Assembly: GCF_900142965.1 (NCBI RefSeq)
Contig: NZ_FRCQ01000004.1
Location: 277,317 to 341,316, forward strand
Length of the DNA stretch: 64,000 nucleotides
Origin: Rhizobacter sp. OV335
GTDB taxonomy: Bacteria; Pseudomonadota; Gammaproteobacteria; Burkholderiales; Burkholderiaceae_C
Reading direction: 5' to 3'
Made by a program: the position numbers and the translations under genes. The notes beneath the pieces were generated by a model, which ran no database searches, was not told the origin of the DNA, and saw only the letters and a program-made list of their open reading frames with translations. The number at the start of each line of letters is the position of its first letter. Positions within the stretch are counted from its first letter, which is position 1. Below are positions 18,265-25,458 of this stretch, one piece after another.

Positions 18265-19985
18265 CGGGCAAGTTTAGGGAGAAATCCGGAAGCTCGCGCG
18301 CGCTCCTCCTCCTGCAGCCGCAGCACCCGCCGCTGCACCTTGCCGGTGGTCGTCATCGGCAGCGCGTCGATGAACTCGATCTCCTTCGGGTACTCGTAGG
18401 GCGCGAGCCGGCCCTTCACGTGCGCCTGCAACTCCTCGATCAATGCCGCATCGCCGACCACGCCGGGGGCCAGCACCACGTAGGCCTTGACCAGCGCGCC
18501 GCGCTCGGAGTCGGGCTTGGGCACGACCGCGGCGTTCACGACCGCCGGGTGCTTGACCAGGCAATTCTCGATCTCGCTCGGCCCGATCCGGTAGCCGGCG
18601 GCCTTGAACACGTCGTCGCTGCGGCCCTGGTACCAGAGGTAGCCGTCGTCGTCCATCAGCGCGGTGTCGCCGGTGCGGCACCAGCTGTCGTCGGGGTCGC
18701 CGGTGAACTTGGCGCGCGTCGCGCCGTCATTCCTCCAGTAGCCGAGGAAGAACACCGGGTCGGGGTCGCCATGCACGTCGCGGCAGTGCACCGCGACATC
18801 GCCGGGCGTGCCGCGCGGGCATTCGCGGCCGTCGTCGTCGAGCACCGCCACCCGGTGCCCCGGGTAGGCCCGGCCCATGCTGCCCGGGCGCGCCGGCCAG
18901 CCGGGCTGCGCGCGGCCGTCGGCGTCGAGGAACTCGGTGCAGTTGCCGACCACGTAGTTGATCTCGGTCTGGCCGAACATCTCGTTGACGGTGATGCCGA
19001 GCTGCTCGCGGCACCACGCGAACACCGCGTCGCCGACCGCCTCGCCGGCGCTCATCACCGAACGCAGCCGCAGCGCGTAGCGCCCGCGCGGCGACGGCAC
19101 GGCCTTCATCATCGCCTTCAGCGCGGTCGGGAACAGGAAGGTGTTGGTCACGCCGTAGCGCGCCATCAGCTCGAAGGCTTTCTCCGGGCCGAAGCGGCCC
19201 TGGTACGCGACGATCTCGCGGCCGAAGTACAGCGTCGGCAGCAGCGCGTCCATCAGGCCACCGGTCCAGGCCCAGTCGGCTGGGCTCCAGAACACCTCGT
19301 CGCGGCGCGGGAACCAGTTCTGGCTCGCGACGAAGCCGCTCAGGTTGCCGATCAGCGCCCGCTGCGGCAGCAGCGCACCCTTCGGCGGGCCGGTGGTGCC
19401 GCTGGTGTAGATCAGGATCGCCGGGTCGGCGGCGTGCGTCGTGACCGGCACGAAGCCGGCCTCGTCCTGTTGCAGCAGCGCGTCCCAGTCGACCTCGCCC
19501 GGCCCGGCCGCCGCCGCGCCGACGGCGATCAACGAGGCGAGCGCCGGGCACTGCGGGCGCACCGCGCGCAGCGCGGCGATCGACGCCTCGTCACCGATCG
19601 CGACACAGGCCTCGCTGTCCTGCAGCCGGAACTCGAGCGCCTCCGGGCCGAACAGCACCGACAGCGGCATCGCGACCGCGCCCAGCTGGTGCAGCGCGAT
19701 GTGCGCCACCGCGGTCTCGATGCGCTGCGCCATCACGATCGCGACGCGGTCGCCTCGCCGCACGCCGAGCCGCTGCAGCGCGGCCGCGAGCCGCCGCGAA
19801 CGGGCCTGCAGCTGGCGGTAGCTGCAGGTGCGGCGCGTGCCGTCCTCGCGTTCGTGGCGGATCGCGATCGCGTCCGGCGTCTCGCGCGCCCAGCGGCCGC
19901 AGCAGGCCTCGCCGATGTTGAAGTCGGCCGGCACCTGCCAGCGGAACGAGGAATGAAGGCTGCGGTAGGCGTCGACGGCGGTCAT
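18261..19985 (-). CDS. AMP-dependent acyl-CoA synthetase
   Basis: A 574-residue ANL-superfamily ligase that activates a carboxylic acid to acyl-AMP and then acyl-CoA. The ATP loop ILIYTSGTTGPPKGALLP is near residue 185. FGQTEINYVVGNC, WYQGRSDDVFKAAGYRIGP and the terminal catalytic lysine motif TTTGKVQRRVLR are intact. It resembles medium-chain or acetyl-CoA-synthetase-like enzymes. The ATG at 19985 gives the usual family N-terminus; an in-frame ATG at 20015 would add ten residues. It is coupled to the downstream aldo-keto reductase. Confidence 0.92.
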   Translation of the reverse strand: MTAVDAYRSLHSSFRWQVPADFNIGEACCGRWARETPDAIAIRHEREDGTRRTCSYRQLQARSRRLAAALQRLGVRRGDRVAIVMAQRIETAVAHIALHQLGAVAMPLSVLFGPEALEFRLQDSEACVAIGDEASIAALRAVRPQCPALASLIAVGAAAAGPGEVDWDALLQQDEAGFVPVTTHAADPAILIYTSGTTGPPKGALLPQRALIGNLSGFVASQNWFPRRDEVFWSPADWAWTGGLMDALLPTLYFGREIVAYQGRFGPEKAFELMARYGVTNTFLFPTALKAMMKAVPSPRGRYALRLRSVMSAGEAVGDAVFAWCREQLGITVNEMFGQTEINYVVGNCTEFLDADGRAQPGWPARPGSMGRAYPGHRVAVLDDDGRECPRGTPGDVAVHCRDVHGDPDPVFFLGYWRNDGATRAKFTGDPDDSWCRTGDTALMDDDGYLWYQGRSDDVFKAAGYRIGPSEIENCLVKHPAVVNAAVVPKPDSERGALVKAYVVLAPGVVGDAALIEELQAHVKGRLAPYEYPKEIEFIDALPMTTTGKVQRRVLRLQEEERARASGFLPKLAR

Positions 19986-20039
19986 CCGGCGCAGCTTAGG
20001 CGCCGGCGCCGCCACGGCGCATCGGGATCTACGCGGGCG

Positions 20040-20549
20040 TCAGGCGCCGAACCTCGCCAGCGCGTCGCCGGTGATGCGGCAGATGCGCCAGTCGGGCAGC
20101 ACCGTCGCGCCCATGCGCTCGTAGAAGCGGATGGCGTTCTCGTTCCAGTCGAGCACGCTCCATTCGAAGCGGCCGTAGCCGCGGTCGACCGCCAGCCGGG
20201 CCAGCCGCGTCAGCAGGGCCTCGCCGACGCCCGCGCCGCGGTGCGCGGGCTGCACGTACAGGTCCTCCAGGTAGAGCCCCGGCTGCGCGAGGAAGGTGGA
20301 GAAATTGGTGAAGAACAGCGCGAAGGCGATCACCTCGCCGTCGACCTCGGCCACCATCGCCTCGGCGACAGCCTTCTCGCCGAACAGGTTGGGGCGCAGC
20401 TTCTCGGGCGTGACTTGCAGCAGGTGGGTCAGCTTCTCGAACTCGGCGAGTTCGCGGATCAGGCCGACGATCGGCACGACATCGCGCAGTTCGGCGGCGC
20501 GCAGTGCGTAAGCAGGGTTGCCGTCGAGCGGCATCGAAGAGGTGGGCAT
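20040..20549 (-). CDS. GNAT N-acetyltransferase, diamine/thialysine type
   Basis: A 169-residue GNAT acetyltransferase. The acetyl-CoA loop is VQPAHRGAGVGEALL near residue 98, and LYLEDLYVQP, LDWNENAIRFYERMGA and PDWRICRITGDAL match the SSAT-like group that acetylates polyamines or thialysine. A GACAAT hexamer lies 6 nt before the ATG on the minus strand with no Shine-Dalgarno, another leaderless candidate. Substrate assignment is tentative. Confidence 0.85.
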   Translation of the reverse strand: MPTSSMPLDGNPAYALRAAELRDVVPIVGLIRELAEFEKLTHLLQVTPEKLRPNLFGEKAVAEAMVAEVDGEVIAFALFFTNFSTFLAQPGLYLEDLYVQPAHRGAGVGEALLTRLARLAVDRGYGRFEWSVLDWNENAIRFYERMGATVLPDWRICRITGDALARFGA

Positions 20550-20555
20550 GCGGCG

Positions 20556-20561
20556 ATTGTC
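20556..20561 (-). promoter_or_regulatory. Putative -10 element of a leaderless GNAT mRNA
   Basis: On the minus strand GACAAT ends 6 nt before the ATG at 20549. No Shine-Dalgarno is seen. Confidence 0.4.
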
Positions 20562-20594
20562 TCAGGCCGACGGGCCTGCCGCTGTCGTGACCGT

Positions 20595-21443
20595 TCAGGC
20601 GGCCAGCCGCTCCCAGGCAACGGCCGGGGTGGCGCGGGCCGGTTCGGGCCAGATCACGCAGACGGTGCGCGGGGTCGTCAGGTGCTGGCAGAAAAAGGCG
20701 GCGGCACGCGCGGTGCGTGCCGTGTGCGCCGCGGCGCTGCCGGCAGCGGTCCGTCCGGAATCGAGCTGCAGCGCCCGGCCCCGCAGCGCGCCGATGCGCC
20801 GGCGCAGCCAGTCGTCGTCCAGCGAGGCACTGCCCAGCCACCAGGCCGCTGCCTGCACCCCGGGCGCCAGCGTGGCGGCCAGCCAGGGCAGCGCCTGCCA
20901 TTGGCGGCGCAACGCGCGATCGAGCGTCGGGCCGGTGCCCTCGGCCAGCACCGCGCGAATGGCCGGCTCGTCGGCCGCGGCGCCCAGCACCGCGTTCGCG
21001 CCGATGCCCGAGCCCATCACGCCGATGCGTCCCGGCGGATGGCCGCGCTCCAGCAGGTAGTCGACCGCGCCGAGCACATCGTGGCGCTCGTGGCGGCCGA
21101 AGCTGCCGCGGTGCGCGCTGCTGCCGCCGCGCCCGCGCAGGTCGATCGACAGCACCGACAGGCCCTGGGCGCACAGCGCCTGGGCCAGCTCGCGGTTGCG
21201 CCAGCGGTCGCGGCCGTTCACCAGCACCACCGCGGCGCGCCCGGCCGGCGCCGGCAGGTACTCGCCGCAGACGCGGGCGCGGCCGTCGCGCGCCGCGAAA
21301 TCCACCCGGTCGAAGGCCGCCACGCCGCGCGCCGGCGGTTTCGGCCAGGCCCGGGTGTGACGGTGCGCCAGCGCCAGGCAGGCCGCCGCATAGGCGAGAG
21401 CGCCTGTGAGCGCGACGACCGTCCCTGCCGAGCTGATGTCCAC
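20595..21443 (-). CDS. Membrane-anchored alpha/beta hydrolase
   Basis: A 282-residue protein with one N-terminal hydrophobic helix (about residues 7-26) acting as signal or anchor, then an alpha/beta hydrolase core. The nucleophile elbow reads VMGSGIGAN (serine near residue 144), and VLSIDLRGRGGSS precedes it. The last 60 residues are Ala/Arg-rich and poorly conserved. The closest type is the dienelactone-hydrolase/BAAT-like group; function unknown. It faces away from the STAND regulator gene, and their 132-bp spacer holds the CTGAA-repeat operator. Confidence 0.7.
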   Translation of the reverse strand: MDISSAGTVVALTGALAYAAACLALAHRHTRAWPKPPARGVAAFDRVDFAARDGRARVCGEYLPAPAGRAAVVLVNGRDRWRNRELAQALCAQGLSVLSIDLRGRGGSSAHRGSFGRHERHDVLGAVDYLLERGHPPGRIGVMGSGIGANAVLGAAADEPAIRAVLAEGTGPTLDRALRRQWQALPWLAATLAPGVQAAAWWLGSASLDDDWLRRRIGALRGRALQLDSGRTAAGSAAAHTARTARAAAFFCQHLTTPRTVCVIWPEPARATPAVAWERLAA

Positions 21444-21507
21444 GATGAAAAGGTCTCCCTGAGCGAAACCCAGTGTCCGATTGCACGCCCGGGCCGTCCT
21501 TCAAAAG

Positions 21508-21535
21508 CCTGAAGCGCGCCTGAATCGTTCTGAAA
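21508..21535 (+). promoter_or_regulatory. Triple CTGAA direct-repeat operator, copy 1
   Basis: CTGAA occurs at 21509, 21520 and 21530, spaced 11 and 10 bp, so about one DNA turn apart. The 28-bp block matches 24 of 28 bases of 28608-28635. It lies 41 bp upstream of the TTG start of the winged-helix regulator. Direct repeats on one DNA face are typical binding sites of OmpR-type winged-helix domains, so autoregulation is a reasonable inference. Confidence 0.6.
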
Positions 21536-21575
21536 TCGGCGGCATCGCGTAAATTCGCCGCCTTGGAGGATCCCC

Positions 21576-24089
21576 TTGCCTGACCACTACCGCTTCGGAC
21601 GCATCGCGCTGAACCCGGCCACCCGCCAGCTGCTGGTCGATGGCCGGCCCGCGCTGCTGGGCTCGCGCGCGTTCGACCTGCTGCAGGCGCTGGTCGAGCG
21701 CAGCGACCGGCTGGTGTCCAAGGGCGAACTGCTGGACCTCGTCTGGCCCGGCCTGGTGGTCGAGGAGAACAACCTGCAGGTGCACGTCTCGGCGCTGCGC
21801 AAGCTGCTGGGCACGCAGGCGATCGCGACGGTGCCCGGGCGCGGCTACCGGTTCACGATGGCGGCGCAGGCGCCCGCCCCGGCGGCGGCACCGTCGCCCG
21901 CACCGGTGGCCGCACTGGCCGCGCGCGACGCACTGCCCGAGCGGCCGGTCGCGCTGGTCGGGCGCGACCGCGAGCTGGCCGAGCTGCTGGCGCAACTGGA
22001 CGGCTCGGGCCTGGTGACGCTGGTCGGCCCCGGCGGCATCGGCAAGACCACGCTCGCCCGCGCCGCCGCCCAGGCGCGGCGGCGGACCTGGGCCGACGGC
22101 GTCGCGTGGGTCGAGCTCGCGTCGCTCACCGATGCCTCGCTGATCGGCGGCGCGGTCGCGCAAGCCTTGTCGCTGCAGCTCGCGGTGGACGGCGATGCGC
22201 AGGCCGCGCTGCTGTCGTCGATGAAGAACCTGCAAGGCCTGCTGGTGCTCGACAACGCCGAGCACCTGCTCGACGGCCTCGCGCCGCTGGTGCAGGCGCT
22301 GCAGCAGGGCGCGCCCGGGCTGCGCATCCTGGTGACGAGCCAGGTGCCGCTGCACCTCGCCGGCGAGCGGCTGCAGCGCATCGAGGCGCTGGCGGTGCCG
22401 CCCGACGGCAGCGCCGCCGAGCCGGCGCTGCAGCACGGCGCGGTGGCGCTGTTCTGCGAGCGCGCCCTGGCGGTCGACCGCCGCTTCGCGCTGACCGACG
22501 CCAACGTCGGCGCGGTGACCGAGATCTGCCGCCGGCTCGACGGCGTGCCGCTGGCGCTGGAGCTGGCGGCGGCGCGCGTGCCGCTGCTGGGTGTCGCCGG
22601 CATCGCCTCGCGGCTGGACGACCGCTTCCGCCTGCTGGCCAGCAGCACGCGCGGCACGCCGACGCGCCAGCAGACGCTGCAGGCGGCGCTCGACTGGAGC
22701 CTCGCGCTGCTAACGCCGGCGCAGCGTGCGTTGTTCGATTCGCTCGGTGTGTTCGCCGGCGGCTTCACGCTGCCGCTGGCCGGCGCGGTGCTGGCCGACG
22801 GCAGCGACCCCGACGGCTGGGCCGTGATCGACGGGCTGGCACTGCTGTCGGACCACTCGCTGGTGCAGGTCGGCGCCGGCGATCCGCCGCGCTATGCGCT
22901 CAGCGAGAGCGCGCGGGCCTATGCGCAGGCGCGGCTGGCGGACGACCCGCAGGCCCACGCGCTGCGCGGCCGGCATGCGCGTGCGCTGCGTGCGTTCTTC
23001 GCCGGCGCGCACAGTGACTGGCTGCGCATGCCGGATGCGCCATGGCTGGCGCTCTACGAACCCGAGCTCGACAACCTGCGGGCCGCGCTCGCATGGTCGC
23101 TGCAGCACGACCCCGAGACGCTGGTCGCGCTGGTCGGCGCGGCCGCGCCGCTGTGGCACCACCTGTCGCTGCACGCCGAGGCCAGGCGCTGGCACGAGCT
23201 GAGCGAGGCGATGGTTGATGACAACGTTCCCAAGCCGCTGGCCGCCGCGTGGTGGCGGGCGGCGCAATGGGTGTGGGCCGAAGCCTCGCCGGGGCGCTCG
23301 CGCGGCGCGGCCGATCATGCGCAGTCGCTTTTCCGCGCGCTCGGCGACGAGCACGGGCTGTATGCGCAGCTGACCGGGCTGGCGGGCCTGTGGCAGGTGC
23401 CGAACCCGGCGGCGCGTGCCGCATTGGACGAGGCGCTGACGCTGGAGCGCCTGGACTGGCCGGCACGCGAGCGCGCCTGGGGCCAGCGCGCGCGGGCCGA
23501 CGTGGCGCGCGCCGAAGGCCGCCTGGCCGACAGCCGGGCCGCCCGCGAGGTCGAGCTCGGCCTGCGGCTCGCGGCGGGCGACGAGCGCGGCGCGTTGCGC
23601 GCCCGCTCGCACCTGGCCGACCTGGCACTCGCGATGGGCGAGGTCGACGACGCGGTGTACCTCGGCCACCAGCTGGTCGATTCGCTGCGCGGCAAGCGCG
23701 CGCCGGCAACGCTTTGCACGGCGCAGCTGAACCTGATGCAGGCGCTGCTGGTGCGTGGGTCGATCGACGATGCGGCAGCGCTGGCCCACGACCTGGTGCA
23801 ACTGGCGAGCGATTGCGGCTTGCTGTGGCAGGCGATCGATACCTTGGCGTGGCTGGCTGCCTGCCGCAACCGGCTCAAGACAGCGGCGCAGCTGGCCGCC
23901 TGGTCCGATGCGGTGTACCGGCATCGCGACGAGCCGCGGGCCGGGCAGCGTGCACAGGCGAGGCAACAGCTGCAGCCCCTGCTGGCCGCGCTGACCCCGG
24001 CGGCAGCGGACCTTGCTTCCATTGCGGGCGCGCGCCTCACCGAGAAGGCAATCGTGTCGTTGTGGAATGGCACGTCGGCCGGCGATTGA
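21576..24089 (+). CDS. OmpR-type winged-helix STAND ATPase regulator with TPR repeats
   Basis: An 837-residue regulator. Residues 5-95 form an OmpR/CadC-type winged helix (RLVSKGELLDLVWPG ... VSALRKLL ... VPGRGYRF). After an Ala/Pro linker a STAND-type ATPase has the P-loop VGPGGIGKTT near 150 and Walker B LLVLDNAEHL near 223. The C-terminal 270 residues are helical TPR-like repeats. The start is TTG at 21576, supported by a GGAGGA Shine-Dalgarno 5 nt upstream. No membrane segment is seen, unlike CadC. A decayed copy of its C-terminus lies at 24561-25034. Convergent peptide genes follow. Confidence 0.88.
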   Translation: MPDHYRFGRIALNPATRQLLVDGRPALLGSRAFDLLQALVERSDRLVSKGELLDLVWPGLVVEENNLQVHVSALRKLLGTQAIATVPGRGYRFTMAAQAPAPAAAPSPAPVAALAARDALPERPVALVGRDRELAELLAQLDGSGLVTLVGPGGIGKTTLARAAAQARRRTWADGVAWVELASLTDASLIGGAVAQALSLQLAVDGDAQAALLSSMKNLQGLLVLDNAEHLLDGLAPLVQALQQGAPGLRILVTSQVPLHLAGERLQRIEALAVPPDGSAAEPALQHGAVALFCERALAVDRRFALTDANVGAVTEICRRLDGVPLALELAAARVPLLGVAGIASRLDDRFRLLASSTRGTPTRQQTLQAALDWSLALLTPAQRALFDSLGVFAGGFTLPLAGAVLADGSDPDGWAVIDGLALLSDHSLVQVGAGDPPRYALSESARAYAQARLADDPQAHALRGRHARALRAFFAGAHSDWLRMPDAPWLALYEPELDNLRAALAWSLQHDPETLVALVGAAAPLWHHLSLHAEARRWHELSEAMVDDNVPKPLAAAWWRAAQWVWAEASPGRSRGAADHAQSLFRALGDEHGLYAQLTGLAGLWQVPNPAARAALDEALTLERLDWPARERAWGQRARADVARAEGRLADSRAAREVELGLRLAAGDERGALRARSHLADLALAMGEVDDAVYLGHQLVDSLRGKRAPATLCTAQLNLMQALLVRGSIDDAAALAHDLVQLASDCGLLWQAIDTLAWLAACRNRLKTAAQLAAWSDAVYRHRDEPRAGQRAQARQQLQPLLAALTPAAADLASIAGARLTEKAIVSLWNGTSAGD

Positions 24090-24129
24090 AGCGCCGGCGG
24101 ATTCACATTTTCGCCAGCCACGATGCATG

Positions 24130-24150
24130 GCGCCCGCGCGAGGCGGGCGC
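24130..24150. terminator. Hairpin between convergent regulator and peptide genes
   Basis: GCGCCCGC (24130-24137), a 5-nt loop, and GCGGGCGC (24143-24150) form a perfect 8-bp stem. There is no U-run on either strand, so a termination role is weak. It lies 41 bp after the regulator stop. Confidence 0.35.
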
Positions 24151-24169
24151 TCGACCGGACGAACGTGAC

Positions 24170-24250
24170 TCAGGTGTTGTCGTCTTGAATTACCGGAGCA
24201 CCCGTCACGGCCCGCAATTCATCACTCGACAATTGCCGAGGCCAGGTCAT
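24170..24250 (-). CDS. 26-residue tail-motif peptide
   Basis: ATG at 24250 directly follows the stop of the 52-residue peptide gene (TGA then ATG, same frame). The peptide contains LSSDELRAVTGA then PVIQDDNT and stops at 24170. The DELRAV-x-G segment is shared with the upstream peptide and resembles double-glycine leader sequences of exported peptides. The last eight residues align with the tails of the 52-residue peptide, the remnant at 24495 and the 126-residue protein. Translation is plausible by re-initiation, since it has no separate Shine-Dalgarno. Not in any family I know. Confidence 0.5.
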   Translation of the reverse strand: MTWPRQLSSDELRAVTGAPVIQDDNT

Positions 24251-24409
24251 TCACCTGGTGTCGTTCTGGACGACAGGCCCGCCGCACACCGCCCGGAGTT
24301 CGTCCGGATCGAGTTCTCGCGTCGAGGAAGGTGCCTGCATGGGTTCGGTGCTCGGTACATCCGCCGCCAGACCGTCCAGCTCGCCGTTCACGTTGACCAA
24401 AGGTGTCAT
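24251..24409 (-). CDS. 52-residue peptide with double-glycine-type leader and P-V-V-Q tail
   Basis: A 52-residue open frame with ATG at 24409 preceded by CGGAG four nt upstream on the minus strand. The N-terminal half is polar (MTPLVNVNGELDGLAAD). The C-terminal part reads ELDPDELRAVCGG then PVVQNDTR. L-x-x-D-E-L-x-x-V-x-G-G fits the leader consensus cut by C39 peptidases in class II bacteriocins and some RiPPs, but no peptidase, transporter or modification enzyme lies nearby. The tail matches those of neighbouring small genes. Conservation of leader and tail between two adjacent genes argues for real coding. Confidence 0.55.
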   Translation of the reverse strand: MTPLVNVNGELDGLAADVPSTEPMQAPSSTRELDPDELRAVCGGPVVQNDTR

Positions 24410-24494
24410 TTCTGCTCCGTGTTGAGTTGAGGGGAAAGACGGCGCGTCGGGAACCCGGCGCGCCTGTCGAAGTATCGACGACAGGTCGGACAGC

Positions 24495-24554
24495 TCAGCG
24501 GTTTTTGTTCTGGATCACGGGATCGAAGCTGCCGGTCAAGCCCGAGGCGATTTC
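24495..24554 (-). pseudogene. 3' remnant of a third tail-motif peptide gene
   Basis: On the minus strand the frame ends in REIASGLTGS then FDPVIQNKNR and a TGA at 24495. The SFDPVIQN block is identical to that of the 126-residue protein, and the rest resembles the leader-tail layout of the two short peptides. Upstream of about 24550 the sequence turns into the 3' part of a regulator gene on the other strand, so the 5' end and start are lost. A deletion joined the two genes. Confidence 0.5.
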
Positions 24555-24560
24555 GCGGAC

Positions 24561-25034
24561 ATGGCCGACCTGGCGCTGGCGATGAGCGAGGTCGACGAGG
24601 CGGTGTACCTCGGCCACCAACTGGTCGATTCGCTGCGCAGCAAGCGCGCCCCGGCGACGCTGTGCACGGCGCAGCTGAACCTGATGCATGCGCTGCTCGT
24701 CCACGGCTCGTTCGACGAAGCGTCGCGGCTGTCGCGCGAGGCTGTGCCGCTGGCGAGCGATTGCGGGTTGCTGTGGCAGGCCGCCGACACGCTGGCCTGG
24801 CTCGCCGCCGTCCAGGGCGACCTGCAGACCGCGGCGCAGCTCGCGGGCTGGTCGGACGCCGCCTCCCGGCGCCGCGGCGAACCGGAGGGGATCCGGCGCT
24901 CGCCGCGCCGGGAGACGGTGCAATCGATGATCGACTCGCTGCCGCCCGCCCTGCGTGCCGAGTCGACGTCGACCGGTGCCGCGCCGGGCGAGGCCGACGT
25001 CGTGGCGCTGTGGGACAGGGCAACGGCTGCCTGA
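24561..25034 (+). pseudogene. Truncated second copy of the STAND-TPR regulator, C-terminus only
   Basis: The 157-residue frame is a paralogue of the last part of the 837-residue regulator: ADLALAM-EVD-AVYLGHQLVDSL and APATLCTAQLNLM align almost without change, as does LASDCGLLWQA-DTLAWLAA. It begins abruptly at the aligned position of regulator residue about 680. The ATG at 24561 has no Shine-Dalgarno. The winged helix and ATPase are gone. The reading frame is still open, so the deletion may be recent, or a stand-alone TPR fragment could still be made. Confidence 0.75.
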
Positions 25035-25077
25035 GGGCCCGGCCTCGGTGAGAAGCCTCCCCCGGGCAGCCGCGGAT

Positions 25078-25458
25078 TCAGGTGTTGTCGTTCTGGATCA
25101 CCGGATCGAAACTCGCCTTGTCCGTCGGACCATTCAAGCCGGTCTGCTTGATGAACACGGTGTACGAATACGCCTCGCCGTTGTTGTTCAGGTTGCTCAC
25201 CAGGCAGCGGCTCGGGTCCTGCGGGTCGATCATCGGCGTGCCGAACGGATTCCCCGACAAGGTGTTGAAGATGACGGGCGGGTTGTCGAATTCCATGTTC
25301 TGGGTGACCAGCGAGAACACGATGGTCAAGGGCCCCGCGCCGTAGTCCGCCATGTAGAGCACCTCGGGCGTCGCGCTGGCCTTCAATTTGTTGTCTATGT
25401 CGCGAAAGCCCACGACGCGGACGATGGGGGTGCGCACTGCGCTCGGATTTTCACTCAT
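25078..25458 (-). CDS. 126-residue protein with FDPVIQNDNT tail, coupled to TIR protein
   Basis: A soluble 126-residue protein with no signal peptide and predicted beta-rich content (VLYMADYGAGPLTIVFSLV, then SYTVFIKQTGL). It ends in SFDPVIQNDNT, the tail shared with the short peptides to its left. From memory the layout resembles small Ig-like DP-EP family proteins, but I am not sure. Its ATG overlaps the stop of the TIR-TPR gene by 4 bp (ATGA), so it is made together with it. The coupling suggests a partner or substrate of the TIR/SLOG pair. Confidence 0.75.
   Translation of the reverse strand: MSENPSAVRTPIVRVVGFRDIDNKLKASATPEVLYMADYGAGPLTIVFSLVTQNMEFDNPPVIFNTLSGNPFGTPMIDPQDPSRCLVSNLNNNGEAYSYTVFIKQTGLNGPTDKASFDPVIQNDNT

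Noticed and set aside
24130..25100. A RiPP or bacteriocin biosynthetic cluster
   Set aside because: Leader-like peptides are present, but no YcaO, radical SAM, lanthionine, C39 peptidase or export ABC gene lies in the window, so a cluster is not claimed.
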